From Vagococcus hydrophili (GTDB lineage Bacteria; Bacillota; Bacilli; Lactobacillales; Vagococcaceae), in assembly GCF_011304195.1 (NCBI RefSeq), contig NZ_CP049887.1:248001-312000 (forward strand): a DNA stretch of 64,000 bases. Direction: 5' to 3'. The first letter of the stretch is position 1, and each line of letters begins with the position of its first letter. The notes under the pieces are model-generated. The model was given only the letters and a program-made list of their open reading frames with translations, made no database searches and was not told the origin of the DNA. This document shows positions 9,073 through 18,869 of the stretch, piece after piece. The position numbers and the translations under genes are program-made.

Positions 9073-11901
9073 TTATTTAAATCTTTCCATTACTTCTTTT
9101 AGATAATAACCTGTGAAGCTTTCTTCGACCATCATGACTTCTTCTGGTGTTCCTGTCGTTACAATTGTACCGCCACCATCGCCGCCTTCTGGTCCTAAGT
9201 CGATAATGTAATCTGCTGTTTTAATCACATCTAAATTATGTTCAATCACAAGAACTGTATTACCTGCATCCACTAAACGGGTTAACACACCAATCAATCG
9301 ACTGATATCATCTGCATGAAGTCCCGTTGTTGGTTCATCTAAAATATAGAAGTTCTTGCCAGAGGAACGTTTATGTAGTTCACTAGCAAGTTTCATCCGT
9401 TGAGCTTCCCCACCAGATAATGTGGTTGCTGATTGCCCTAATTTAACATAACCTAAACCAACATCAACAATGGTCTGCATTTTACGATGAATTTTAGGTA
9501 TTGCTTTAAAGAAATCAACCGCATCTTCCACCGTCATCTCTAAAATTTCTGCTATATTTTTACCTTTGTATTTAACCTCTAAAGTTTCCGAATTGTAACG
9601 CTGACCATGACAAACTTCACAAGGAACATACACATCTGGTAAAAAGTGCATTTCAATCTTAATAATACCGTCCCCACGACAAGATTCACAACGTCCACCT
9701 TTAACATTAAAGCTGAAACGTCCTTTTTTATAACCACGAATCTTCGCTTCATTTGTTTTTGAGAACAAATCTCGAATATCATCAAAGACACTCGTGTAAG
9801 TTGCCGGATTACTTCGAGGTGTTCGACCAATCGGACTTTGGTCAATATCAATAATTTTTTCAATGTCTTCGTAACCTGTTATTGATTTATATTTGCCAGG
9901 TTTTTCCGAATTACGATTGATTTTTTGAGCCAACGCTTTTTTCAAGATTCCATTAACTAAAGTACTTTTACCTGAACCTGAAACGCCTGTCACCGCCACA
10001 AATTTACCTAGTGGGAATGACACATTTAAGTTCTTCAAATTATTTTCAGCTGCACCTTTAACAACGATTGATTTTCCGTTGCCAGTTCTTCTTTCTGTTG
10101 GTACTGGAATTTGTTTCTTACCAGATAAATATTGTCCTGTTAACGAATTTTCATCTTGCTCAACTTCACTCGGTGTTCCTGCTGCAATAATTTGACCACC
10201 TAATTCACCAGCACCAGGACCAATATCAATCAAATAATCTGCTGAACGCATGGTATCTTCATCATGTTCCACAACGATTAAGGTATTTCCTAAATCACGC
10301 ATCTTCTTCAAGGAATCAATTAAGCGATTGTTATCACGTTGATGTAACCCAATCGACGGCTCATCTAAAATATAAAGAACCCCTGAAAGATTAGAACCAA
10401 TTTGTGTCGCTAATCGAATCCGTTGCGCTTCTCCTCCTGATAACGTACCAGCTGCACGACTTAAAGTTAAATAAGTCAGTCCTACATTTTTTAAGAAACT
10501 TAAACGATCTTTGATTTCTTTTAAAATCGGATTGGCTATCATTTGTTCCTGTTCACCAAATGATAACTCATCAAAGTAAGCTAAACTATCTCCGACAGCT
10601 AAGTTACTAATTTGACCAATATGTTTCCCATCAACTTTTACAGAAAGAGCTTCTTCATTTAAACGATACCCATGACAAGTTTCACACGTTAATTCGGTCA
10701 TATATAACTTCATTTGTTCTCTCGTGTAATCACTATTTGTTTCATGATAGCGACGTTTGATGTTTATCAAGATACCTTCAAACGGAATATCCACATCTCT
10801 GACGCCACCAAATTCATTTTCATAATGAAAGTGAAACTCTTCTCCTTTTGAGCCTTTTAGTAAAATGTCTTGTTGCTCACTTTCTAATTGCTCAAAAGGT
10901 GTGTCAAAATCAATTCCAAATTGTTCACAAGCTTGTTCCAACATTTGTGGATAATAGTTTGAACTAATTGGGTTCCACGGTGCAATGGCTCCTTCTCTTA
11001 ATGTTTTACTGCCATCAGGAACCACTAAATCCTTATCCACTTCTAACTTAACGCTTAATCCGTCACACTCAGGACAAGCCCCAAAAGGTGTATTGAATGA
11101 GAATAATCTTGGTTCAATTTCACCTACTGTAAAGCCGCAATAAGGACAAGCGTAGTGTTCACTAAACAGCATTTCTTCCTGTCCCATGACATCGACTAAG
11201 GCGTAACCTTCTGATAAGCGTAAAGCCATCTCAAAAGAATCAAACAGTCGTGAGCGGACACCTTCCTTAACCACAATTCGGTCCACAATAATCTCAATTG
11301 AGTGTTTCTTGTTTTTTTCAAGTTCTGGAACTTCTTCAATATCATAGCTCTCTCCGTCAATTCGAACGCGGACAAAACCTTCTTTTTTGATTTTCTCAAA
11401 AACTTTTTTGTGTTGTCCTTTTTTACTACGAACAATCGGTGCTAAAATTTGAACTTTGGTTCTCTCTTCTAATTCCAAAATTCGGTCCGTCATCTGTTCA
11501 GGAGATTGACTGCTGATTTCTGTGCCGTCATTCGGACAAATCGGATGACCTACACGAGCATACAATAATCTCAAATAGTCATTAATTTCTGTCACCGTTC
11601 CAACAGTTGAACGAGGGTTTTTACTTGTTGTTTTTTGGTCAATCGAGATAGCAGGACTAAGCCCATCAATACTATCCACATCTGGTTTATCCATTTGACC
11701 TAAAAATTGTCTTGCATAAGCCGATAGACTTTCCACATATCTTCTTTGCCCTTCAGCATATAATGTATCAAAAGCTAAAGAACTTTTCCCAGAACCTGAA
11801 AGTCCAGTAATAACTACTAACTCATCTCGTGGAATGGTCACATCAATATTTTTTAAGTTATGCGCACGTGCTCCGCGGATAACTATTTTATCGTTAGCCA
11901 T
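9073..11901 (-). CDS. uvrA: Excinuclease ABC subunit A
   Basis: A 942-residue DNA damage-recognition ATPase of nucleotide excision repair. Two ABC modules are visible: first Walker [10 protein letters not shown] (about 31) with signature LSGGEAQRI, second Walker [10 protein letters not shown] with signature LSGGEAQRM. Zinc-finger cysteines are seen in CPYCGF...CPEC and in CESCRGDG...CEVCHG. The length is standard. It begins 11 bases after uvrB and is in the same LexA-controlled operon. The ATG has AAGGAGG upstream. Confidence 0.97.
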   Translation of the reverse strand: MANDKIVIRGARAHNLKNIDVTIPRDELVVITGLSGSGKSSLAFDTLYAEGQRRYVESLSAYARQFLGQMDKPDVDSIDGLSPAISIDQKTTSKNPRSTVGTVTEINDYLRLLYARVGHPICPNDGTEISSQSPEQMTDRILELEERTKVQILAPIVRSKKGQHKKVFEKIKKEGFVRVRIDGESYDIEEVPELEKNKKHSIEIIVDRIVVKEGVRSRLFDSFEMALRLSEGYALVDVMGQEEMLFSEHYACPYCGFTVGEIEPRLFSFNTPFGACPECDGLSVKLEVDKDLVVPDGSKTLREGAIAPWNPISSNYYPQMLEQACEQFGIDFDTPFEQLESEQQDILLKGSKGEEFHFHYENEFGGVRDVDIPFEGILINIKRRYHETNSDYTREQMKLYMTELTCETCHGYRLNEEALSVKVDGKHIGQISNLAVGDSLAYFDELSFGEQEQMIANPILKEIKDRLSFLKNVGLTYLTLSRAAGTLSGGEAQRIRLATQIGSNLSGVLYILDEPSIGLHQRDNNRLIDSLKKMRDLGNTLIVVEHDEDTMRSADYLIDIGPGAGELGGQIIAAGTPSEVEQDENSLTGQYLSGKKQIPVPTERRTGNGKSIVVKGAAENNLKNLNVSFPLGKFVAVTGVSGSGKSTLVNGILKKALAQKINRNSEKPGKYKSITGYEDIEKIIDIDQSPIGRTPRSNPATYTSVFDDIRDLFSKTNEAKIRGYKKGRFSFNVKGGRCESCRGDGIIKIEMHFLPDVYVPCEVCHGQRYNSETLEVKYKGKNIAEILEMTVEDAVDFFKAIPKIHRKMQTIVDVGLGYVKLGQSATTLSGGEAQRMKLASELHKRSSGKNFYILDEPTTGLHADDISRLIGVLTRLVDAGNTVLVIEHNLDVIKTADYIIDLGPEGGDGGGTIVTTGTPEEVMMVEESFTGYYLKEVMERFK

Positions 11902-11912
11902 GAGTATCCTCC

Positions 11913-13907
11913 TTATTTAAGTGCCTTTAATTCTAAAATCGTATCTCTTAAGGTTGCTGCTTTTTCAAAGTCTAATGATTTCGCTGCATCTTTCATTTGT
12001 GCTTCTAACTCTACTAATAATTCAGATTTTTCAGCTTTATTTAAGTGTTCAAATTGCTCTGTTAAGCTGATATCTTCTTCATCTTCACTTGTCTTAGAAA
12101 TACGAATTAAGTCACGAATTTCTTTAATGATTGTTTTCGGCGTAATACCATGTTCTATGTTGTATGCTTCTTGAATGGCACGTCTTCTTGCTGTTTCCTC
12201 AATTGCATAGGTCATAGAATCTGTCATTTTATCGGCATACATAATAACTTTTCCGTTTTCATTACGAGCCGCACGACCAATTGTTTGAACAAGAGAACGC
12301 TGACTTCTTAAGAACCCTTCTTTATCGGCATCAAGTATCGCCACAAGTGATACTTCTGGAACGTCAATTCCTTCTCTTAAAAGGTTAATTCCAATTAGAA
12401 CATCAAATTCACCTAAACGTAAATCACGGATAATCTCTGTTCTCTCTAATGTTTTGATATCACTATGAAGGTATTTTACTTTAATCCCTAACTCTTTAAA
12501 GTAGTCTGTTAAATCTTCAGACATTTTCTTCGTTAACGTCGTGATAAAGACCCGTTCATTTTTCTCAACTCGATCATTAATCTCTCCAACCAAGTCATCG
12601 ATTTGTCCCATGATTGGTCGAACCTCAATTTCAGGATCCAGTAAACCAGTTGGACGAATAATTTGCTCTGCCACAATATCTGTTTGCTCTGCTTCGTAAG
12701 GACCAGGTGTTGCTGAAACATAAACAATTTGATCCACATGATCTTCAAATTCACCTAACTGCAGAGGACGATTATCTAAGGCGCTAGGTAATCTGAAACC
12801 ATAATCCACTAACATTTGCTTTCTCGCTCTATCCCCATTATACATTCCGCGTACTTGAGGCATGGTCACGTGAGACTCATCTACCATAATCAAGGAATCT
12901 TCTGGGAAGAAGTCGATTAATGTATAAGGAGGTTCTCCCTCTTTTCTACCTTCCATTTGACGGGAATAGTTTTCAATTCCTGAACAATAGCCCATTTCAC
13001 GCATCATTTCGATATCATAATTCGTTCGTTGTTCTAGTCGCTGAGCTTCTATCAGTTTTTCATCTTCGCGGAGTTCTTTTAATCTGACATCCAGTTCTTC
13101 TTGAATTCTTCCAATGGCTTCTTCCATTTGTTCTTCATTGGTTACAAAGTGAGTTGCAGGGAAAATCGCTACATGCTCTGTGTCTTTCATGATTTCTCCT
13201 GTTAAGGCATTCACTTCACGAATCCGGTCAATTTCGTCTCCAAAAAATTCAACTCGTAAAGCATGCTCATCTCTTGAAGCTAAGAAAATCTCTACAACGT
13301 CACCACGAACTCTAAACCGCCCACGCTGAAAATCGATATCGTTACGATCAAATTGAATATCTACTAAAGCTCGCAACAACTCGTCTCGCTCCATCTCCAT
13401 ACCCACACGAAGGGAAAGAACTTGATCTTGATATTCTTTTGGATCTCCTAACCCGTAAATACAAGAAACAGAAGCAACGACAATCACATCATTACGCTCT
13501 AACAAAGAACTTGTGGCTGAATGTCGCAGTTTATCAATCTCATCATTGACACTTGAATCTTTTTCAATGTAAGTATCACTTGAGGGAACGTACGCTTCTG
13601 GTTGATAGTAATCATAGTAACTCACAAAATATTCCACTGCATTATTTGGGAAAAATTCTTTAAACTCACTATATAATTGCCCAGCTAAGGTTTTATTATG
13701 AGCAATGATTAGGGTTGGCTTATTGACTTCTTTAATCACATTAGACATGGTAAATGTCTTACCAGAACCTGTGACCCCTAATAAAATTTGCGCTTTTTCT
13801 TTTTTATTTATATTATCTACTAACATTTTTATTGCCTCTGGTTGGTCACCAGAAGGTTCATATTTAGACACCAAATCGAAAGTGTAATCCGTTCGTCTTT
13901 CTATCAT
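11913..13907 (-). CDS. uvrB: Excinuclease ABC subunit B
   Basis: A 664-residue helicase-like subunit that is loaded on damaged DNA by UvrA and recruits UvrC. It has Walker A GVTGSGKT near residue 44, the beta-hairpin region [12 protein letters not shown], Walker B DEXH-type motif MVDESHV, helicase motif [11 protein letters not shown], and the C-terminal UVR domain for UvrC contact (about 625-664). It is the first gene of uvrBA. The promoter holds a LexA box, so DNA damage induction is expected. Confidence 0.97.
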   Translation of the reverse strand: MIERRTDYTFDLVSKYEPSGDQPEAIKMLVDNINKKEKAQILLGVTGSGKTFTMSNVIKEVNKPTLIIAHNKTLAGQLYSEFKEFFPNNAVEYFVSYYDYYQPEAYVPSSDTYIEKDSSVNDEIDKLRHSATSSLLERNDVIVVASVSCIYGLGDPKEYQDQVLSLRVGMEMERDELLRALVDIQFDRNDIDFQRGRFRVRGDVVEIFLASRDEHALRVEFFGDEIDRIREVNALTGEIMKDTEHVAIFPATHFVTNEEQMEEAIGRIQEELDVRLKELREDEKLIEAQRLEQRTNYDIEMMREMGYCSGIENYSRQMEGRKEGEPPYTLIDFFPEDSLIMVDESHVTMPQVRGMYNGDRARKQMLVDYGFRLPSALDNRPLQLGEFEDHVDQIVYVSATPGPYEAEQTDIVAEQIIRPTGLLDPEIEVRPIMGQIDDLVGEINDRVEKNERVFITTLTKKMSEDLTDYFKELGIKVKYLHSDIKTLERTEIIRDLRLGEFDVLIGINLLREGIDVPEVSLVAILDADKEGFLRSQRSLVQTIGRAARNENGKVIMYADKMTDSMTYAIEETARRRAIQEAYNIEHGITPKTIIKEIRDLIRISKTSEDEEDISLTEQFEHLNKAEKSELLVELEAQMKDAAKSLDFEKAATLRDTILELKALK

Positions 13908-13943
13908 TTTAAAGGACTCCTTTGGCTGTTTATTGACTTTTTC

Positions 13944-13973
13944 ATTTTACCATACCGAACACACTTTCGCCAA
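13944..13973 (-). promoter_or_regulatory. uvrBA promoter with LexA (SOS) box
   Basis: CGAACACACTTTCG at 13956-13969 matches the Gram-positive LexA/DinR box CGAAC-N4-GTTCG with one mismatch. It lies between a possible -35 (TTGGCG on the minus strand, 13968-13973) and an extended -10 (TGGTAAAAT, ending at 13944), so bound LexA would block polymerase. This is direct sequence support for SOS control of uvrBA. Confidence 0.85.
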
Positions 13974-14032
13974 TTGGAACTTTTAAAAACAAAAAAATAC
14001 TCATATCATTTTCCTTTTTTGAACTAAAGTAG

Positions 14033-14038
14033 TATAAT
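14033..14038 (+). promoter_or_regulatory. -10 element of pepC
   Basis: TATAAT, 49 bases before the chosen pepC ATG. No clear -35. It matters for the start: transcription from here would begin near 14045, leaving the ATG at 14057 without room for a ribosome binding site. Confidence 0.5.
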
Positions 14039-14086
14039 ATATGAGTAGATATACATATGTATTTTAAAAGAGAGGATGTTCAATTT

Positions 14087-15421
14087 ATGTCTAAAGAAAT
14101 TTCACTGAATCAAATTAAAGCGTTTAATGAAGAATACTACGCTAAACCAACTCACTTAATCAGCCAAAGAGCGGTTAAAAAGAATGGGATTTTAGCATCA
14201 TCAGAGAATCAATCATCAATTGTCAAAAATAATCCTGTCTTTTCAATCGATATCGACACAGGAAAAGTTGCCAATCAAAAACAAAGTGGTCGCTGTTGGA
14301 TGTTTGCAGCCCTTAACACTTTCCGTCACCAAATTACAGATACTTTTAATATTAAAGATTTTGAGTTATCTCAAAACTATACTTTCTTCTGGGATAAATT
14401 TGAAAAAGCTAACTATTTCTATGAAAATATTTTAGCCACATCAAATGAAGAGTTAAGCAGTCGAAAAGTTGCATTCTTACTTCAAACTCCTCAACAAGAT
14501 GGCGGTCAATGGGATATGCTTGTGGCGATTATTCAAAAATACGGCATCGTACCAAAAGCAATCATGCCTGAAACATTTAGCAGCTCTCAAAGTCGTGATC
14601 TAAATGGCTTTTTAGATAAAAAATTACGTAAAGATGCATTAACTTTAAGAACTTTAGTCGCTGAAAATAAATCAGCTGAAGAAATTACTATTGAAAAAAA
14701 TAAAATGCTCCAAGAAATTTACAACTTATTAGCAACAACTCTTGGAACACCACCAGAAACATTTGACTATTCTTATGTCGACACATATGGAAACTATCAT
14801 TTAAAACAAGATTTAACGCCACAATCATTTTACGATGAATTTATCGGACGCGATTTAAATGACTATGTAAGTATTATCAATGCCCCAACAACAGATAAAC
14901 CTTACAATCAAGTTTACACCGTTGAAATGTTAGGGAACGTGGTTGGTGGAAAAGAAGTTCGCCACTTAAACGTAGACATGCCAACCTTTAAAGGTTTAGC
15001 CATTGGTCAATTAAAAGCAGGCGAAGCTGTCTGGTATGGTTGTGATGTGGGTCAATCATCAACACGTGACTCAGGTCTTATGGCAACTGACGTTTACAGT
15101 GTAGAAGAAACGTTAGACATTGATTATACAATGACAAAAGCAGACCGCCTTGATTACGGGGAAAGTTTAATGACTCACGCTATGGTTATAACCGGCGTGG
15201 ATTTAGTCGATGAAAAACCAACTAAATGGAAAGTAGAAAACAGCTGGGGAGATAAAGTCGGCACCAAAGGATATTTCGTAATGAGTGACGAATGGTTAGA
15301 AGAATACACATACCAAATCGTCATTAACAAAAAATACTTACCAAAAGAATTACTAGAAGTCATCGAAAAAGATGATGTAACTACACTACTACCATGGGAT
15401 CCAATGGGCGCATTAGCGTGA
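14087..15421 (+). CDS. pepC: Aminopeptidase C (bleomycin hydrolase-type cysteine peptidase)
   Basis: A 444-residue cytoplasmic C1-family peptidase that trims N-terminal residues from peptides; it is common in lactic acid bacteria. The catalytic triad is visible: Cys70 in QSGRCWMFA, His in MTHAMVITGV, and Asn in WKVENSWGD. The start chosen is the ATG at 14087 (MSKEIS), with GAGAGG 11 bases upstream. An in-frame ATG at 14057 would add 10 residues but sits about 12 bases from the probable transcript start and has no binding site. The last codons, GCG TGA, are identical to the joining sequence repeated between the hairpin elements that follow. Confidence 0.95.
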   Translation: MSKEISLNQIKAFNEEYYAKPTHLISQRAVKKNGILASSENQSSIVKNNPVFSIDIDTGKVANQKQSGRCWMFAALNTFRHQITDTFNIKDFELSQNYTFFWDKFEKANYFYENILATSNEELSSRKVAFLLQTPQQDGGQWDMLVAIIQKYGIVPKAIMPETFSSSQSRDLNGFLDKKLRKDALTLRTLVAENKSAEEITIEKNKMLQEIYNLLATTLGTPPETFDYSYVDTYGNYHLKQDLTPQSFYDEFIGRDLNDYVSIINAPTTDKPYNQVYTVEMLGNVVGGKEVRHLNVDMPTFKGLAIGQLKAGEAVWYGCDVGQSSTRDSGLMATDVYSVEETLDIDYTMTKADRLDYGESLMTHAMVITGVDLVDEKPTKWKVENSWGDKVGTKGYFVMSDEWLEEYTYQIVINKKYLPKELLEVIEKDDVTTLLPWDPMGALA

Positions 15422-16180
15422 TAAAAAAGGCGGTTAACTCCAAGCAACTGGAAGAAATGAAAAATAATTCGTGCTTTTTGAATTAATTTTCATTTCTGAA
15501 GTTGCCGCAGGAGTTGCCTTTTGAATCCAGACTACATAGCGTGATAAAAAAGGCGGTTAACTCCAAGCAACTGGAAGAAATGAAAAATAATTCGTGCTTT
15601 TTGAATTAATTTTCATTTCTGAAGTTGCAGCAGGAGTTGCCTTTTGAATCCGGACTACATAGCGTGATGAAAAAGGCGGTTAACTTCAAGCAACTGGAAG
15701 AAATGAAAAATAATTCGTGCTTTTTGAATTAATTTTCATTTCTGAAGTTGCCGCAGGAGTTGCCTTTTGAATCCAGACTACATAGCGTGATAAAAAAGGC
15801 GGTTAACTCCAAGCAACTGGAAGAAATGAAAAATAATTCGTGCTTTTTGAATTAATTTTCATTTCTGAAGTTGCAGCAGGAGTTGCCTTTTGAATCCGGA
15901 CTACATAGCGTGATGAAAAAGGCGGTTAACTTCAAGCAACTGGAAGAAATGAAAAATAATTCGTGCTTTTTGAATTAATTTTCATTTCTGAAGTTGCCGC
16001 AGGAGTTGCCTTTTGAATCCGGACTACATAGCGTGATGAAAAAGGCGCTTAACTCCAAGCAACTGGAGGAACTACTAAACAATCCACGTTTTTCGGATTA
16101 TTTTTTATTCCTGAAGTTACCGAAGGAGCAGATTTTTTATTCCCGACTATAAACCTGATAAAAAAGGCGTCTAGCTTCAA
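15416..16180 (+). repeat. Tandem array of six 123-bp hairpin elements downstream of pepC
   Basis: Six units start at 15416, 15539, 15662, 15785, 15908 and 16031, each exactly 123 bases, followed by a decayed left arm (about 16155-16180). Each unit reads GCGTGATAAAAAAGGCGG, then a long imperfect hairpin: arms AACTCC/GGAGTT, GCAACT/AGTTGC, and AGAAATGAAAA-AATTC/GAATT-TTTTCATTTCT, then GCCTTTTGAATCC and a linker GACTACATA. Units 2+3 and 4+5 repeat as a 246-base dimer (alternating ATAAA/ATGAA, CTCC/CTTC and GCAGC/GCCGC variants), which points to recent amplification. Unit 6 is a hybrid: its left half is of the GCAACT type, its right half of the AGTTAC / GGAGCAGATTTTTT type seen behind feoB. No protein is encoded here. 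Confidence 0.95.
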
Positions 16181-16186
16181 TTAACT

Positions 16187-16232
16187 AAAAAAATACCGCG
16201 TTGTAAGGTCATACTTACATCACGGTATTTTT
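16187..16232. terminator. Bidirectional terminator downstream of the LCP gene
   Basis: AAATACCGCGTTGTAAG (16191-16207) pairs with CTTACATCACGGTATTT (16214-16230) around a 6-base loop, with A- and T-runs outside. It serves the minus-strand LCP gene ending at 16238. Confidence 0.85.
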
Positions 16233-16237
16233 ACTTT

Positions 16238-17176
16238 TTATTTAGGTAATTGTTGTTTCAATAATGTTTGAATACGTACTAATTCTTCATCTGGAATGAC
16301 TTGATATGATAAACCATCAATCATTTCACCATTTCCGTGAAGAGTTTCATTATCAATTGTTGTGAAACAGTTACGGTAATCTTTGGCGATTTTAAACATT
16401 TCATCTGGTTCTAAATCAGTCTTCATGTTCTCTTCAATCGCTTTTAAGATTTGTTTATAGCGAGTCACACCGTTAAATGTTAACGCACGATCAGCAATGG
16501 CACCAATAACTTCTTGTTGTCTTGCTTGGCGACCGTAATCTCCATTTGGATCTTCATATCTCATACGAGTATAGGCTAATGCTTGTTCCCCGTTTAATTT
16601 ATTTTTACCTTTAGGGAATTTATGACCATCTTGTTCAAATTCAAATTTATTATTCACTTCGACGCCATCAACGGCATCTACTAAAGCTTCAAAACCTTCC
16701 ATGTTAATCCATACATAATGATCAAGTGGAATATCTAAGAATTTCTCCATTGAATCTAGAGCCATTTTTTCTTGTCCATAAGCATAGGCATGGGCAGCTT
16801 TTTCAACTGTTCCTTGTCCAACCATTTCCATACGTGTATCACGAGGAACGCTGACTAAGGTTGTTTTATTTTCTTTTGGATTGACTGTCGCAACTAAAAT
16901 AGTATCTGAACGGCCAACATCTGTTCTTCCAAATTCTCCTGTATCAAGACCTAATAGTAAAACCGAAAAAGGCTCGCCATCTTTAATATTTGTTGTATCC
17001 ACTCTTCCCTTTACAGGTTGACTTACCTTATTAGCAGTATTTTTTACATCGAAATAAGTTTTACCTAAAAATGCTGTTGCTCCTACTAAAAGGACGACTA
17101 AAATTCCTAATAAAACGAAAAGGGTTTTCTTTAATGGTCCACTTTTTTTCTTGTTCTGTCTCTTACGAGTTTCCAT
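16238..17176 (-). CDS. LytR-CpsA-Psr (LCP) family wall polymer transferase
   Basis: A 312-residue membrane-anchored enzyme of the LCP family, which attaches wall teichoic acid or other anionic glycopolymers to peptidoglycan outside the membrane. A basic cytoplasmic start (RKRQNKKKSGPLKK), one transmembrane helix (about 17-38), and the extracellular LCP domain follow. The domain shows the conserved blocks LLLGLDTGEFGRTDVGRSDTI, VSVPRDTRM and ALAYTRMRYEDPNGDYGRQ; the Arg and Asp residues here bind the polyprenyl pyrophosphate. It stands alone between the repeat array and patB. Which of the several LCP paralogues usual in enterococci it is cannot be told. Confidence 0.92.
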   Translation of the reverse strand: METRKRQNKKKSGPLKKTLFVLLGILVVLLVGATAFLGKTYFDVKNTANKVSQPVKGRVDTTNIKDGEPFSVLLLGLDTGEFGRTDVGRSDTILVATVNPKENKTTLVSVPRDTRMEMVGQGTVEKAAHAYAYGQEKMALDSMEKFLDIPLDHYVWINMEGFEALVDAVDGVEVNNKFEFEQDGHKFPKGKNKLNGEQALAYTRMRYEDPNGDYGRQARQQEVIGAIADRALTFNGVTRYKQILKAIEENMKTDLEPDEMFKIAKDYRNCFTTIDNETLHGNGEMIDGLSYQVIPDEELVRIQTLLKQQLPK

Positions 17177-17293
17177 AATTCATCTCCTATAAATAACAAT
17201 TTAAAATAATTCTATCATAAAATTTTAATAAAAACTATTTTTAATAAAAGAGGTTTAAATAAATTTAAACAATTAAGATAACATCTTCTATTT

Positions 17294-18472
17294 TTAATTC
17301 ACTAATGCTTCGATAATTTTACGTGTTGCCGTGACAACATTTTCTGTTTTTGTCGCTAAATTCATTCGAATAAATGACTGATGATCTTTATCAAACCATT
17401 CTCCGTAATCAATCGCAATACCAGCTTTCTTTTCCATAACCTCTACGATATTTTGATCTTTTAAATAATACGATAGATCTATCCAGGCTAAATATGTGGC
17501 TTCTTTAGGCGAAACTAAAACATGAGGTAATTCTTTTTCGAACATTGCCTTCATCACTGAATAGTTATATTCAATGACTTGAATCAACTCATCTAGCCAC
17601 GTTTCTCCGTGAGTATAAGCTGCCTCTGTTGCAATCGTCCCCATCAAACTAATGGTATTATTAACCGCTTTTTCAGCAAAAATATCATATTGATTTCTTA
17701 ATCCTTCGTTTGGAATCAAGACGTGTGAATGTAATAAACTAGCAATATTAAATGTTTTAGATGGAGCGCTTAAAACAAATACGCTATCTAAATAGCTTTC
17801 TTTTAATGACAAGGCACTTACAAATTCTTTTCCTGGTTGAATAAAATCTTGATGAATTTCATCTGAAATCACTTTTACTTGATGCTTTTCACAAATGGAA
17901 AATAATTGTTCTAATTCCTCTTTTGACCACACTCGTCCTACGGGATTTTGAGGTGAACAATGAAGAAATAATTTAACGTCCATTTTTATAATGTCAGCTT
18001 CAAACTGGTTAAAATCAATTGAGTAACTTCCTTTATCATTAACTAGTTGTGAGACAACTAAATGACGATTGTTATTATTAACCGCATCGTAAAACGGATA
18101 ATAAACCGGCGCTAAAATAAGAACACTCTCTTCTTCTTCCGTAAACGCTTGAATCAAGTAGTTAAATGAATTCACAACACCTGTTGTAAATCTGATCCAC
18201 TCTTCCTTTATCTCAATATTATGACGCTTTTTTTGCCACTGGATAAAAGACTCATAGTAAGTATCACTAACGAGTGAATAACCAAATACACCATGTTCAA
18301 TTCGTTCTAGCATTTTTTCTTGAATTTCTTTAGGAACTTTGAAATCCATATCTGCTACCCACAGTGGTAGTAAATTAGTTGTTGAAAAACGATCTTTTAA
18401 CCCATCCCATTTAACTGAATTAGTTCCAGATCTCTCTACATAATACTGTTCAATAAACTCTTCCCTAGACAT
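17294..18472 (-). CDS. patB: Cystathionine beta-lyase-like aminotransferase (MalY/PatB family)
   Basis: A 392-residue fold-type I PLP enzyme of the MalY/PatB group, which cleaves C-S bonds of cystathionine or cysteine conjugates to give pyruvate, ammonia and a thiol. Motifs are the N-terminal PLWVADMDF, SPQNPVGRVWSKEEL, SDEIHQDF with the PLP-contact Asp, and the PLP lysine in SAPSKTFNIASL (about residue 238). The start is the ATG at 18472, eight bases from GGAG. A GTG at 18481 directly abuts that site and is unlikely. In E. coli the homologue also modulates maltose gene control; that is not implied here. Confidence 0.9.
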   Translation of the reverse strand: MSREEFIEQYYVERSGTNSVKWDGLKDRFSTTNLLPLWVADMDFKVPKEIQEKMLERIEHGVFGYSLVSDTYYESFIQWQKKRHNIEIKEEWIRFTTGVVNSFNYLIQAFTEEEESVLILAPVYYPFYDAVNNNNRHLVVSQLVNDKGSYSIDFNQFEADIIKMDVKLFLHCSPQNPVGRVWSKEELEQLFSICEKHQVKVISDEIHQDFIQPGKEFVSALSLKESYLDSVFVLSAPSKTFNIASLLHSHVLIPNEGLRNQYDIFAEKAVNNTISLMGTIATEAAYTHGETWLDELIQVIEYNYSVMKAMFEKELPHVLVSPKEATYLAWIDLSYYLKDQNIVEVMEKKAGIAIDYGEWFDKDHQSFIRMNLATKTENVVTATRKIIEALVN

Positions 18473-18560
18473 TTTCCCCACTCCTTTTTTCCTAGTTATC
18501 TAATTATAACCAATTTCGACTCATTTAACATCATAAATAAATTTTGTCTTATTACGTGTA

Positions 18561-18612
18561 TTGCTAAAAGGTTCACTTAGGGTTATAATAAAAAAAGATT
18601 AGGTTAACCTAA
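18561..18612 (+). promoter_or_regulatory. feoAB promoter with DtxR/MntR-type operator
   Basis: TTGCTA (18561-18566), 17 bases, TATAAT (18584-18589). Ten bases downstream is a perfect 14-base palindrome TTAGGTTAACCTAA (18599-18612), the core pattern recognised by DtxR-family metal regulators (IdeR, MntR, EfaR, SloR-like). It covers the predicted transcript start, so iron- or manganese-dependent repression of feoAB is expected. It does not look like a Fur box. Confidence 0.85.
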
Positions 18613-18632
18613 AAATAGAAAGAGGCATATTT

Positions 18633-18869
18633 ATGAATTTACTAAAAATTCACTCTCAAGAAGAGGCAATTATTGAAGATATCCTTCATCCTGATGAAGA
18701 GATGAAACGACGTTTATTTGATTTAGGCTTCTACAAAGGTACTATTGTGAAAAAAGTTCTTGTAAGTCCTAAGGGAGACCCCATTGCTTACCGAGTTCGC
18801 GGGACAACAATTGCCCTTAGAAATAGTGACGCCCAATACATTGAGGTGAAAAAAAATAATGGAAACTAA
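18633..18869 (+). CDS. feoA: Ferrous iron transport protein A
   Basis: A 78-residue SH3-like protein that partners FeoB in Fe2+ uptake. It shows the family pattern MKRRLFDLGFYKGTIVKKV and a C-terminal DPIAYRVRGTTIALRNSDA. It precedes feoB and overlaps it by 11 bases. It is expressed from the promoter at 18561-18589 under the palindromic metalloregulator site. Confidence 0.93.
   Translation: MNLLKIHSQEEAIIEDILHPDEEMKRRLFDLGFYKGTIVKKVLVSPKGDPIAYRVRGTTIALRNSDAQYIEVKKNNGN

Noticed and set aside
15416-16153. Regular 123-bp repeats considered as a CRISPR array
   Set aside because: The whole unit repeats, with no unique spacers; units are palindromic and there are no cas genes nearby.
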